DNA of 25,617 nucleotides from an uncultured Prevotellaceae bacterium (GTDB lineage Bacteria; Bacteroidota; Bacteroidia; Bacteroidales; Bacteroidaceae): contig CAMKTM010000004.1 of NCBI GenBank assembly GCA_946415695.1, positions 1 through 25,617 on the forward strand, read 5' to 3'. Shown in pieces: positions 14,679 through 22,834 of the stretch; within the stretch, counting starts at the first letter, position 1, and every line of letters starts with the position of its first letter. The position numbers and the translations under genes were made by a program. The notes below the pieces were generated by a model, which was given only the letters and a program-made list of their open reading frames with translations, ran no database searches and was not told the origin of the DNA.

Positions 14679-16049
14679 ATGGAGAACAGAACAAAACAGA
14701 AACGATGCCTCAAATGCTTTTTCCCAAAAAAGCAAAAGGACATGTTGCCGCAGAGTCTGCAGAACGACCCAGAGTACCATGCCGCATGTCTGCAACGCGA
14801 AAGGCACGCCGAAGCCATTGAGCGCCTGAAACACAAAAAGGGCAGAATAAACGTCCTGTTCTTCGTCATAAGCGCTTCTTACTGGAAGTTCGAATCCGTT
14901 TACCAAAAGATGTCAAAAAGCAAAAGATATAACCCTATCATTCTGGTTTGCCCCCAATGCGACCGCGGAGAAGAGCATAAGCAGGAACAATTGCAAAGTT
15001 GCTTCGACTTCTATAAGACAAGAGGGTACAACGTCATTAATTCTTATGATAAGCAGACAGGGAACTACATAGATGTCCGAACATTGTCTCCGGATATCAT
15101 TTTCTACACGAATCCATACGAGGGATTGATAGATGCTCGCTACTATATCTCAAACTTTTCGGATGTTCTGACATGCTATGCAAATTATGCCTTTCTGAAC
15201 AATGACGAAAAGTGGGCAGCATCGTTGCCTCTGCACAAAAGCGTCTGGAAGTATTTTTGCGAATATGACTTTACGAGGCACTATAATACAGTCGGAACGA
15301 AACTCTATTATGACAATCGCGTCGTTGTCGGCTATCCGATGTACGACTGCTTTGCCAACCAAAACGTAGCCAGTGATTCCGACTGGAAGCAACAAACTTC
15401 AACAAAGAAACGCATCATTTATGCCCCACACCACACCATCGAAACTGACGGATGGATACACTATTCCACATTCCTTTCCACAGGCGAGATGATGGCAGCC
15501 TTCCGAGATAAATACAAAGGCCAGGTACAGTTTGCCTTCAAACCCCATCCCTTGCTGAAGACCAAACTGTATAAAACGCCAGGGTGGGGGAAAGAGAAAA
15601 CCGACGCCTATTATGCAGCATGGGCAAGAGCAGAGAATTCCACAATCGTTGAAAACGAGTATGTTGACCTGTTCAAGTCGTCTGATGCCTTGATACACGA
15701 TTGTGGCTCCTTTCTCGTGGAGTATCTCTATGTGCATAAACCAGTCATGCATTTGAACACAGGTCAGATTAAGGAAGAACTGAACGATGAGGCCAAAGAG
15801 GCCTATCGGGCGCACTATTTGATGAATGAGCCAAAGGATATAGAAAGCTTCATAACCGAAGTGGTGCTCAAGGGCAAAGACACGAAGAGAGCGGAACGTG
15901 AGGCTGTTTACAAGAAACTGTTGATACCTCCCCACCACCGTCTGGTGGCTGACAATATCCTTGATGAGATTGACCGTGAATTGTCCCATGGACTTCAGAG
16001 AATATACTACAACACAAAGAGAGTAATATGTCAAGCATTCAAGATGTAA
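14679..16049 (+). CDS. CDP-glycerol glycerophosphotransferase family protein (TagB/TagF-like)
   Basis: The 456-aa product belongs to the Glyphos_transf family, which transfers glycerol phosphate (sometimes other polyol phosphates) from a CDP-activated donor to a lipid-linked glycan at the cytoplasmic membrane. Landmarks are IIYAPHHT (H251, H252), a second motif FAFKPHPLL (H290), and the C-terminal motif DALIHDCGSFLVEYLYVHKPVMHL (split here as DALIHDCGSFLVEY and KPVMHL; H340-D341, S344, E348), which together form the donor-binding site. It lacks membrane helices and has a basic N-terminal stretch with CLKC. The gene overlaps the next one by 22 nt, so they are co-transcribed. Together with the LtaS-like gene it points to phosphoglycerol decoration of the glycan. 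The exact donor is unknown. Confidence 0.85.
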   Translation: MENRTKQKRCLKCFFPKKQKDMLPQSLQNDPEYHAACLQRERHAEAIERLKHKKGRINVLFFVISASYWKFESVYQKMSKSKRYNPIILVCPQCDRGEEHKQEQLQSCFDFYKTRGYNVINSYDKQTGNYIDVRTLSPDIIFYTNPYEGLIDARYYISNFSDVLTCYANYAFLNNDEKWAASLPLHKSVWKYFCEYDFTRHYNTVGTKLYYDNRVVVGYPMYDCFANQNVASDSDWKQQTSTKKRIIYAPHHTIETDGWIHYSTFLSTGEMMAAFRDKYKGQVQFAFKPHPLLKTKLYKTPGWGKEKTDAYYAAWARAENSTIVENEYVDLFKSSDALIHDCGSFLVEYLYVHKPVMHLNTGQIKEELNDEAKEAYRAHYLMNEPKDIESFITEVVLKGKDTKRAEREAVYKKLLIPPHHRLVADNILDEIDRELSHGLQRIYYNTKRVICQAFKM

Positions 16050-16447
16050 AACTAATTGAGCTTCCCCGCTTCAATGATCCACGCGGAAATCTGTCCTTTG
16101 TGGAACAGAACAACCACATCCCCTTTGAAATTAAGCGGACGTATTGGATTTATGACGTTCCAGGGGGAGAGGAGCGAGGAGGACATGTCTTCAAACAAAA
16201 CCAAGAGTTCATTGTGGCTCTTTCCGGCGCTTTTGACGTGATTGTCGATGACGGAAAGCAGAAAAAGAAGTTTACACTGAACCGTTCGTATTATGGCCTT
16301 TATGTTCCAGCCGGTTTGTGGCGGGAAATGGAAAACTTCTCAACGAACTCCTTGGCCTTGGAATTAGGTTCAAGGCATTATGATGTTAGCGACTATGTTC
16401 GCGATTATGACGAATTCTTAAAATTGAAACGCGATGGAGAAATATAG
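16028..16447 (+). CDS. FdtA/QdtA-like sugar 3,4-ketoisomerase paralogue with altered active site
   Basis: The 139-aa cupin resembles dTDP-4-keto-6-deoxyglucose 3,4-ketoisomerases. It keeps the family frame: PRGNLSFVEQ, IPFEIKRTYWIYDVPGG, F.LNRSYYGLYVPAGLWREM and YDEFLK. However, the usual HAHK motif is H53-V54-F55-K56 here, so the second histidine, which family studies place in the active site, is missing. It overlaps the upstream gene by 22 nt and the second fdtA-like gene by 14 nt. It may have a different substrate, pair with the intact copy as a heterodimer, or be losing activity. The reading frame is intact and the fold residues are kept, so simple decay is less likely. Confidence 0.85.
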   Translation: MSSIQDVKLIELPRFNDPRGNLSFVEQNNHIPFEIKRTYWIYDVPGGEERGGHVFKQNQEFIVALSGAFDVIVDDGKQKKKFTLNRSYYGLYVPAGLWREMENFSTNSLALELGSRHYDVSDYVRDYDEFLKLKRDGEI

Positions 16448-16856
16448 TGTGTTTGACTGTTCCATTATTGAGTTGGACAAGCATCATAGCGACCGCAAGG
16501 GAAACCTTTCCGTCGTGGAGAATGGAGTGACGCTTCCTTTCGATGTGAAACGCGTCTATTATCTTTACGACATACCTGGTGGCGAGAGTCGGGGGGCACA
16601 TGCCCATCGGGAGTTGGAGCAACTTATCGTTGCCGCTTCAGGCTCGTTTTCCGTTACACTCGACGACGGGAACTGCAAGCGCACCTTTATGCTCAACCGA
16701 CCTTATCAGGGACTCTACGTGAAACCGGGTTTGTGGCGCGACCTTTCCGACTTCTCTTCCGGAGCTGTTGCAATGGTGCTCGCCAGCGAAGTCTATAAGA
16801 AAGAGGATTACATACGCAAATACGACGAATTCCTAAAATACCGCAACGAACTATGA
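16434..16856 (+). CDS. fdtA: dTDP-4-keto-6-deoxyglucose 3,4-ketoisomerase (FdtA/QdtA family)
   Basis: The 140-aa cupin has all usual landmarks: KGNLSVVE, LPFDVKRVYYLYDIPGG, the intact H56-A57-H58 motif in RGAHAHRELEQLIV, FMLNRPYQGLYVKPGLWRDL and VLASEVYKKEDYIRKYDEFLKY. The enzyme moves the keto group of dTDP-4-keto-6-deoxyglucose from C4 to C3, giving the substrate for the aminotransferase encoded two genes later. Whether the product is the galacto form (FdtA, toward Fuc3NAc) or gluco form (QdtA, toward Qui3NAc) cannot be read from sequence, so the gene symbol is provisional. It overlaps the acyltransferase gene by 4 nt (ATGA), which implies translational coupling. Confidence 0.88.
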   Translation: MEKYSVFDCSIIELDKHHSDRKGNLSVVENGVTLPFDVKRVYYLYDIPGGESRGAHAHRELEQLIVAASGSFSVTLDDGNCKRTFMLNRPYQGLYVKPGLWRDLSDFSSGAVAMVLASEVYKKEDYIRKYDEFLKYRNEL

Positions 16857-17383
16857 TACACAGATTGGCAGATTGCATGTGCAAGGACATCCCGGAATCA
16901 ACCAACATTTGGCAATTCTGTGTGGTTTTCCCAAAAGCACAAATAGGAGAGAACTGCAACATCTGTTCCCATTGCCTGATTGAGAACGATGTCAAGATTG
17001 GGAATAACTGCACGATAAAGAGCGGAGTTCAGCTTTGGGATGGGATAGAACTTGAAGACAACGTGATGATTGGTGCGAACTGCACCTTTACTAACGACCT
17101 TTATCCTCGGGCAAAAAACAAGGACTGGAAGCTTCTGACCACTAAGATTTGCAAGGGAGCCTCCATCGGGGCCGGTTCGGTGATCCTTCCAGGACTGACT
17201 ATCGGAAGCCATGCCATGATTGGGGCCGGTTCCGTCGTCACGAAGGACATCCCAAAGAATACGCTTTGGATGGGCAATCCTGCTCAGATGAAGGGTTACA
17301 TAACGAAAGACAACCAAACGCTCAATCTCCAGCTTCGAGACAAGGAGGGCAGGTTGCACGACTATTCAGAAATCGATTACTAA
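16853..17383 (+). CDS. sugar N-acyltransferase, left-handed beta-helix (FdtC/QdtC/WlbB-like)
   Basis: The 176-aa product is a hexapeptide-repeat acyltransferase. Repeats of the form IGENCNICSHCLIENDVKIG run from about residue 28 to 60, and GASIGAGSVILPGLTIGSHA with MIGAGSVVTKDIP from about 102 to 140. The region NCTFTNDLYPRA between them corresponds to the acceptor-site loop. In such clusters the enzyme adds an acetyl group from acetyl-CoA to the 3-amino group of the dTDP-3-amino-3,6-dideoxyhexose. It overlaps the ketoisomerase gene by 4 nt and precedes the aminotransferase gene by 20 nt, so the pathway genes are contiguous. The specific acyl group is inferred from the neighbours. Confidence 0.87.
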   Translation: MIHRLADCMCKDIPESTNIWQFCVVFPKAQIGENCNICSHCLIENDVKIGNNCTIKSGVQLWDGIELEDNVMIGANCTFTNDLYPRAKNKDWKLLTTKICKGASIGAGSVILPGLTIGSHAMIGAGSVVTKDIPKNTLWMGNPAQMKGYITKDNQTLNLQLRDKEGRLHDYSEIDY

Positions 17384-17403
17384 ACGAATAAAACATAAAT
17401 TCA

Positions 17404-18525
17404 ATGATACCATTTCTTTCATTAAAGGATGTGACGGCTCTGCATGGGGCAGAAATCAACGAGGCGGTGACACGTGTCGTAAACGAAGGCTGGTACCTTC
17501 AGGGAAAAGAGAACGCACGGTTCGAGGAGAACTATTCCAAGTTCATCGGGACAAAGTACACAATAGGCTGCGCAAACGGCTTGGATGCGCTTATTTGGAT
17601 TTTCCGAGCCTATATCGAGATGGGCGTGATGCAAAAGGGCGATGAAGTAATTGTTCCTGCAAACACCTATATTGCCACTATCCTCGCCATAACGGAGAAT
17701 GGCTTGAAGCCCGTTCTTGTGGAGCCGAAGCCAAACACCTTGGAGATTGACGAAGACCGCATTGAGGCCGCCATCACTCCGAGAACAAAAGCCATTGCCA
17801 TCGTGCATTTGTATGGCCGTAATGCTTATACTGAGAAGATTGGCAACCTTTGCAAGAAGTACAACCTGAAGCTGGTGGAGGATAACGCTCAGGCTCATGG
17901 CTGCAAGCATACCGATGGCCGCACGACAGGCTGTATCGGAGATGCAGCGGGCCATAGCTTCTATCCGGGCAAGAACCTTGGAGCGCTTGGCGACGGAGGG
18001 GCTGTGACAACCAACGACCAGGACCTTGCGGAAGCCGTCCGTGCCCTTGCCAATTATGGAAGCCAGAAGAAGTATGTATTCAAATATACGGGCCGAAACA
18101 GTCGTCTTGACGAGATTCAGGCTGCGGTTCTCGACGTAAAGCTCAAGTACCTGACCGAGGACAACGGGCATCGGCAGGAAATGGCACATTATTATTATGA
18201 ACATATCAGCAACCCCCTCATCTGCCTGCCCGACCTCTTGCCCGACGAACAGAATGTCTATCACCTGTTCCCCATTTTGGTGGGAGAGGGGAAACGTGAC
18301 GCTTTGCACGACTATCTGGAGCAGAATGGTGTGGGCACGGTTTGCCACTATCCCATAGCGCCCCATCAGCAGGAATGTTACAGCAAGGCGGCTTGGAACA
18401 TGCCACGACTTTCCCTGCCCGTAACGGAGCGCTTGGCTGCCGAGGAGCTTTCCCTCCCTATCGGTCCGGCCATCACGCAGCAAGAGGTGGCTCAAGTTGT
18501 TGCGTTGATTAACAGATTTAAGTGA
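17404..18525 (+). CDS. PLP-dependent sugar aminotransferase (DegT/DnrJ/EryC1, FdtB/QdtB-like)
   Basis: The 373-aa product is a full-length DegT-family aminotransferase. The PLP lysine is K190 in SFYPGKNLGALGDGGA. The cofactor-contacting D160 and Q163 are in VEDNAQAHG. Other hallmarks are the N-terminal PFLSLKD, EVIVPANTYIATILAI, and RLDEIQAAVL. In this setting it would place an amino group, normally from glutamate, on C3 of the dTDP-3-keto-6-deoxyhexose made by the ketoisomerase; the acyltransferase then finishes dTDP-Fuc3NAc or dTDP-Qui3NAc. The start follows an A-rich stretch (aaaacataaattcaATG). It is the last gene before a 246-nt gap with palindromic repeats. A 411-codon antisense frame is a shadow. 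Confidence 0.92.
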   Translation: MIPFLSLKDVTALHGAEINEAVTRVVNEGWYLQGKENARFEENYSKFIGTKYTIGCANGLDALIWIFRAYIEMGVMQKGDEVIVPANTYIATILAITENGLKPVLVEPKPNTLEIDEDRIEAAITPRTKAIAIVHLYGRNAYTEKIGNLCKKYNLKLVEDNAQAHGCKHTDGRTTGCIGDAAGHSFYPGKNLGALGDGGAVTTNDQDLAEAVRALANYGSQKKYVFKYTGRNSRLDEIQAAVLDVKLKYLTEDNGHRQEMAHYYYEHISNPLICLPDLLPDEQNVYHLFPILVGEGKRDALHDYLEQNGVGTVCHYPIAPHQQECYSKAAWNMPRLSLPVTERLAAEELSLPIGPAITQQEVAQVVALINRFK

Positions 18526-18601
18526 GCCAGTAAAAAGTAACGTGAGTAAGATGAAATCAAATACTGAACAGCGAATTGCATGATACGCCACGGCATGTTG
18601 T

Positions 18602-18667
18602 TTGCTTCTACATGTACGTGCAATTGCTTCTACATGTACAAGCAATTGCTTGTACATGTAGAAGCAA
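18602..18667. repeat. three tandem 22-bp palindromic units
   Basis: Units at 18602-18623, 18624-18645 and 18646-18667 share ttgctt at the left, a central tacatgta and a right end like aagcaa. Each unit is itself nearly palindromic. Units 2 and 3 are exact reverse complements and form a perfect 44-bp palindrome. Unit 1 differs from unit 2 at two bases. The array lies between the aminotransferase and the GT61-GT2 gene, in a 246-nt gap with no gene and no strong promoter (tatgtttt at 18758-18765 is a weak -7 candidate). Confidence 0.92.
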
Positions 18668-18771
18668 AGAACAAGCAGTGGGATGAAAGTGTATGTGCCT
18701 AATCATATCAATTCGTCGAACGCACGTAAAATAGTAAAAACAAACCTTAGAACTAAATATGTTTTCTGATT

Positions 18772-20898
18772 ATGGAATTACAGAAATCGGCAAACAACAT
18801 TCAATTCACTTCCCTTGAAGAATACGCCCGTCTGCATCCGGAAGCCGTGTCCTTTCTTCATTTTGGAGAGAAGCAGTTTTATTATTCTTATGTCTCTGAA
18901 GATCTACAGAATCCAGCCGTTCTTCATGAAGGGGAGAAGCGAAAAGAGTATGTCGCCTGTGTAAAAGATGCCACCTGTTTCTCCGAATCGGAAGTAATCC
19001 TACTTGACCGGCAACACGCCTATCACGAGTTCAAGACCATCAGTTGCCTTCGTGGAATAGCAGAGTGTTGCGATTACCGTATTCTTGTGAAGGACACATT
19101 GGAGGAGTACGAGATTAAAGTGCCGAAGATGAGCACCAAATTGGCAAAAGGTGTTTTTCTCTCTGGCCTTTTCTCGGAGAACTACTATCATTTTGTTTTT
19201 TCTATTATCGCTAAAACAGAACTTTTGGATTTTGTCCCCAATGACGTTCCTCTTCTTGTTGACAATAACGTCAAGAAATACGAATCCTACCAATCTTTGA
19301 TAAAGATATGTAATACGGCAGGAAGGGAAATAATATACCTTGATGCGAACGTCTCATATCAGGTCGGAAGTCTTTACCTGATATCGCTTCCTTTTTTCTT
19401 GGCTCCAAACGTCTATCCCGGTGTGGTGGACAAGCCCGAATACACCCAATTTGACATTGCACTTCTGAAGAGTTTCAGGAACAGGATATTGGCTTCCGTA
19501 AGTAAGAATCCAGACTTGCCAAAGAGAATCTTCCTTTCGAGGAGGAATGCCAGTTCTCGGCGTCCGTTCAACGAAGTGGAATGTCAGAAGCTATTAGAGA
19601 CATACGGCTTCAAGACTATTTACCCGGAGGAACTGACTTTCGAGCAGCAGGTGCAGATTTTCCATAATGCCGAGATGATAGCGGGCGGTTCGGGAGCGGC
19701 CTTCACCAATCTTCTTTATTGCTCTGCCGGGTGTCGGATTTTTATGTTTATCGGCTATAAAATTAGTATGTCTTTCTGGCAGCCTTTGGTTTGCCTGAAT
19801 GATGCACACTATTACAGAATCCACGACAGGAACAAGGCCGAACTGACCCAGAGCAACCACCCCTACGACATTCACAATCCTTTCTACATAGACCCTGACG
19901 ACATAGAGGGGCTTATGTCCCAATTAGCGATAAAGAAAGTGTGTGCCTCCGTTGTTGATTCACAAACAGTAACGATAAGCGTGCTGACCTATAACTCCTC
20001 GAAGACCGTTCTCGAAACACTGGAGAGTATTAAGGCACAAACCTATCCGGATCTGAACCTAAACATCTGCGACGATTGTTCAACGGATAACACAATCAAA
20101 GTATGCAAAAAGTGGATAGAGGAGAATAGAGACCGATTCAAGGATGTGAAAATCGCCACTTCTTTCCAGAATTTCGGTGTGGCTTTCAACTGCAACAGAA
20201 GCCTTGACATGTGCGAAACGAAATTTCTGAAGGAGATTGCAGGCGACGACTTACTGGCCAAGGACTGTATCAGTCGTTTCATGCAGTACGCCCAATCGAA
20301 CCAGATTCCTGCCGTTTATCTATCGAGAATTAAGTTGTTTGGTGGTAATTTGGCCAAGATAAAGGTCTTTTTGAAGCAGTTTGACTATAGTTTCTTTGCT
20401 CTCAATCCTTTGGAGCAGGTGGAATACTTGATTCTTGAGCACAATGTAGTCCCTGCTTCAACAGCATTCTATAATGTGGAAAAGTTGCGGCAGATGAAGT
20501 TGCGTAACGATGAACGGGTGCCCGCCTTGGAAGATTGGCCAAAATGGATAAACTATCTGAAGAAAGGCGGCGTATTTGGTTTCTTGGACGAGGAACTGGT
20601 GGATTATCGTGTAAGTAATGGTGTCTCGACAAGTGATGGCATAAACAATAGATTTCTGATTTCCAATTTGAAATTTGAGTTACTCTACAGAGTGCCCGAC
20701 ATTATGACTCGCGACGAAAAGACAATTGACGGCTATGTGAACAAACTCTTCGACCACTTGTTCAGAGGCAATCAAATGACCGCTCTGCAGAAAAAGAACA
20801 GGAAGCACATTAGAATTATGCAGAGGCTTGTGTATCTGTCGTCTGTATTGTTACTGATTATCTGTTTTTTGTTGTATCTGCTTTTGGTAAGAAGATGA
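18772..20898 (+). CDS. two-domain glycosyltransferase: GT61-like plus GT2, C-terminal membrane helix
   Basis: The 708-aa product joins two glycosyltransferases. Residues about 1-395 are GT61-like (DUF563), with the marker FLSRRNASSRRPFNEVE (from about 254) and AGGSGAAFTNLLYC (from about 303). Residues about 400-640 are GT2, beginning TISVLTYNSSKTVLETLESI, with the nucleotide-binding D434-D435 in ICDDCSTDNT and the metal-binding D492-D493 in EIAGDDLL. A hydrophobic helix near residues 683-705 ends in RR and probably anchors it in the inner membrane with both domains cytoplasmic. Two domains suggest two successive sugar additions by one protein. Donors are unknown. Its stop overlaps the next start by 4 nt (ATGA), so the two fusion proteins are translationally coupled. 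Confidence 0.87.
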   Translation: MELQKSANNIQFTSLEEYARLHPEAVSFLHFGEKQFYYSYVSEDLQNPAVLHEGEKRKEYVACVKDATCFSESEVILLDRQHAYHEFKTISCLRGIAECCDYRILVKDTLEEYEIKVPKMSTKLAKGVFLSGLFSENYYHFVFSIIAKTELLDFVPNDVPLLVDNNVKKYESYQSLIKICNTAGREIIYLDANVSYQVGSLYLISLPFFLAPNVYPGVVDKPEYTQFDIALLKSFRNRILASVSKNPDLPKRIFLSRRNASSRRPFNEVECQKLLETYGFKTIYPEELTFEQQVQIFHNAEMIAGGSGAAFTNLLYCSAGCRIFMFIGYKISMSFWQPLVCLNDAHYYRIHDRNKAELTQSNHPYDIHNPFYIDPDDIEGLMSQLAIKKVCASVVDSQTVTISVLTYNSSKTVLETLESIKAQTYPDLNLNICDDCSTDNTIKVCKKWIEENRDRFKDVKIATSFQNFGVAFNCNRSLDMCETKFLKEIAGDDLLAKDCISRFMQYAQSNQIPAVYLSRIKLFGGNLAKIKVFLKQFDYSFFALNPLEQVEYLILEHNVVPASTAFYNVEKLRQMKLRNDERVPALEDWPKWINYLKKGGVFGFLDEELVDYRVSNGVSTSDGINNRFLISNLKFELLYRVPDIMTRDEKTIDGYVNKLFDHLFRGNQMTALQKKNRKHIRIMQRLVYLSSVLLLIICFLLYLLLVRR

Positions 20899-22832
20899 AG
20901 CGAGTACGTCCCATAGCATTTTATCTGCCGCAGTTCTATCCTACGCCGGAGAACGATGAATGGTGGGAACCGGGATTTACGGAGTGGACCAATGTGGCCC
21001 GTTCCGTTCCCCTCTTCCCGGGTCATTACCAGCCGCGTATTCCGCGCGATCTGGGCTTCTACGACCTGCGAGTTCCTGAGACACGCCAGAAGCAGGCAGA
21101 GCTGGCACGCGAGGCGGGCATCGAAGGCTTCTGCTATTGGCATTATTGGTTTGGTTCGGGCAAGCGGCTTTTGCATCAGGTCTTCGACGAGGTTGTCAGC
21201 AGCGGCGAACCAGACTTCCCCTTCTGCCTCTGCTGGGCAAACCATTCGTGGTATTCCAAGACATGGGACCCCGACCTGCCCGACAAGCTCCTCCTGGAGC
21301 AAACCTATCCTGGCGACGAAGACCTCGTAGAGCACTTCAACACGATGCTTCCCGCCTTCAAGGACGAGCGCTACATGAAGGTCGATGGCAGGCTCATCTT
21401 CGGTGTGTTCGACCCTTCGAAGATAGACGTCAAGCACATGCACGAGGTGTGGGACGGATTGGCTCAGGAGCACGGCCTCAAGGGCTTCCATTTCTTTGCC
21501 CTTTGTATTGGTTCGCGCTCCTTGAGACGTACAGAAGCCCTGAAGCCTTATGATTCGCTCGTCCTCGACCCCCTGCTCGATAGTGTTGATGCATGGCAGT
21601 GTACCAAGAGCGAACGGCAATTGCGCGAGAGCCTAATCGCTTCGGGACTACCTTACACGGTCCGATACGAAGAATATGTGGCAAAGACGCGCGACATCTT
21701 TTCCGGGCATCCCGAGGTGCTTCCTTGTATCAATCCTGATTTCGACCACTCCCCTCGTAGCGGCATCAAGGGGCAAATCCTCACCGACTCTACGCCCGAG
21801 AAGTGGGCGCAGTTGTGCCGCATTGCCTCCGAACATGTCTCGGAGCGACCTCAGCAAGAGCGTCTCGTCTTCATCAAGGCATGGAACGAATGGGGCGAAG
21901 GAAACTATTTGGAGCCGGACAGAAGGTGGGGCAAAGCGTATATTGAAGCGAGCGGAAGTGCATTCCGCGATGGAGAACAGCTCGCAGGCGGCTGTGGCTC
22001 GACTCCCCTCATCTCCATCGTTGTTCCGCTCTATAACAAAGAACAATACATTTGCAAGACCCTTCAGTCCGTCCTTTCGCAGACGTTTACCGATTATGAG
22101 ATTCTTGTCGTCAACGATGGTTCAACGGACCAAAGCCTGGAACGGGCAAAGGAACTCAAGTCCGACCGCATCAGGTTCCTCTCCAAGCCCAATGGAGGGC
22201 CGGCGTCTGCCCGCAACATGGGGGTGAAGAACGCCAAGGGGAAGTGGGTGATGATACTCGATGCCGACGACCTGCTCGTCCCTGACATCCTGCAACATTT
22301 CGCCGAATTGATTCAAACACATCCCGACTGCCACTTCTTCTGTGGCACGCACTTGCTCAAGCGCGGCGAGAGCCTCACATTGTTTTCCCCTAAATATAAA
22401 GAAGGAGTGTTGAGTGACAACTTCCGGGCTTGGTGCACCAAGCGCTTCATGCCTGTTGCCGGCTCGTGCGTCATTCTCCGCAGCCTGCTTCTTGCGCATC
22501 CGTTTCGCGAGGATTTGCGCCGATACGAGGATGCCGAGAGCCTCTTCGGCATCATGCGCAGTGCCCGCATTTGGACGACGACACGCCCCGCCATGATATA
22601 TAATCAGGACAGTTGCAGTGCCAGCAACGCGCGCCCTAACGTCTCAGAGGACTTCATCGGCCACCTCTCGCTTGAAGGCAAATCGCTTTGGGAGCAGTTT
22701 GCTCTATGGCAGCTCTATCGGCAGGGCCGCAAGTTGTATCCCAAGGACATGAGGCTTCTGTATAAATCCAAAGGTTTCAGAAGCCCCAAATTCCCTTTGC
22801 TCAGGTTCTTGACACAGACAATATATCGCTGA
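20895..22832 (+). CDS. two-domain protein: WbsX-like (GH99-like) plus GT2 glycosyltransferase
   Basis: The 645-aa product starts with a WbsX domain (about residues 1-345), seen in IAFYLPQFYPTPENDEWWEP followed by GFTEW, CYWHYWF, LCWANHSW and KAWNEWGEGNYLEPD near residue 328. WbsX proteins occur in O-antigen and capsule loci and have a fold related to glycoside hydrolase family 99. Their reaction is not well defined. From about residue 370 a GT2 domain begins (PLISIVVPLYNKEQYICKTL) with D408 in VVNDGSTD and the metal motif D456-A-D-D in ILDADDLL. No signal peptide or membrane helix is visible, so it acts in the cytoplasm. It overlaps the preceding fusion gene by 4 nt, and the next GT2 gene starts 2 nt after its stop. 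Confidence 0.87.
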   Translation: MKRVRPIAFYLPQFYPTPENDEWWEPGFTEWTNVARSVPLFPGHYQPRIPRDLGFYDLRVPETRQKQAELAREAGIEGFCYWHYWFGSGKRLLHQVFDEVVSSGEPDFPFCLCWANHSWYSKTWDPDLPDKLLLEQTYPGDEDLVEHFNTMLPAFKDERYMKVDGRLIFGVFDPSKIDVKHMHEVWDGLAQEHGLKGFHFFALCIGSRSLRRTEALKPYDSLVLDPLLDSVDAWQCTKSERQLRESLIASGLPYTVRYEEYVAKTRDIFSGHPEVLPCINPDFDHSPRSGIKGQILTDSTPEKWAQLCRIASEHVSERPQQERLVFIKAWNEWGEGNYLEPDRRWGKAYIEASGSAFRDGEQLAGGCGSTPLISIVVPLYNKEQYICKTLQSVLSQTFTDYEILVVNDGSTDQSLERAKELKSDRIRFLSKPNGGPASARNMGVKNAKGKWVMILDADDLLVPDILQHFAELIQTHPDCHFFCGTHLLKRGESLTLFSPKYKEGVLSDNFRAWCTKRFMPVAGSCVILRSLLLAHPFREDLRRYEDAESLFGIMRSARIWTTTRPAMIYNQDSCSASNARPNVSEDFIGHLSLEGKSLWEQFALWQLYRQGRKLYPKDMRLLYKSKGFRSPKFPLLRFLTQTIYR

Positions 22833-22834
22833 CA

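Noticed and set aside
17422..18657. 411-codon minus-strand open frame
   Set aside because: Antisense to the DegT aminotransferase with intact PLP motifs; no protein features of its own.
18602..18667. CRISPR-like array
   Set aside because: The 22-bp units are directly adjacent, with no spacers and no cas genes nearby; they are palindromic tandem repeats.
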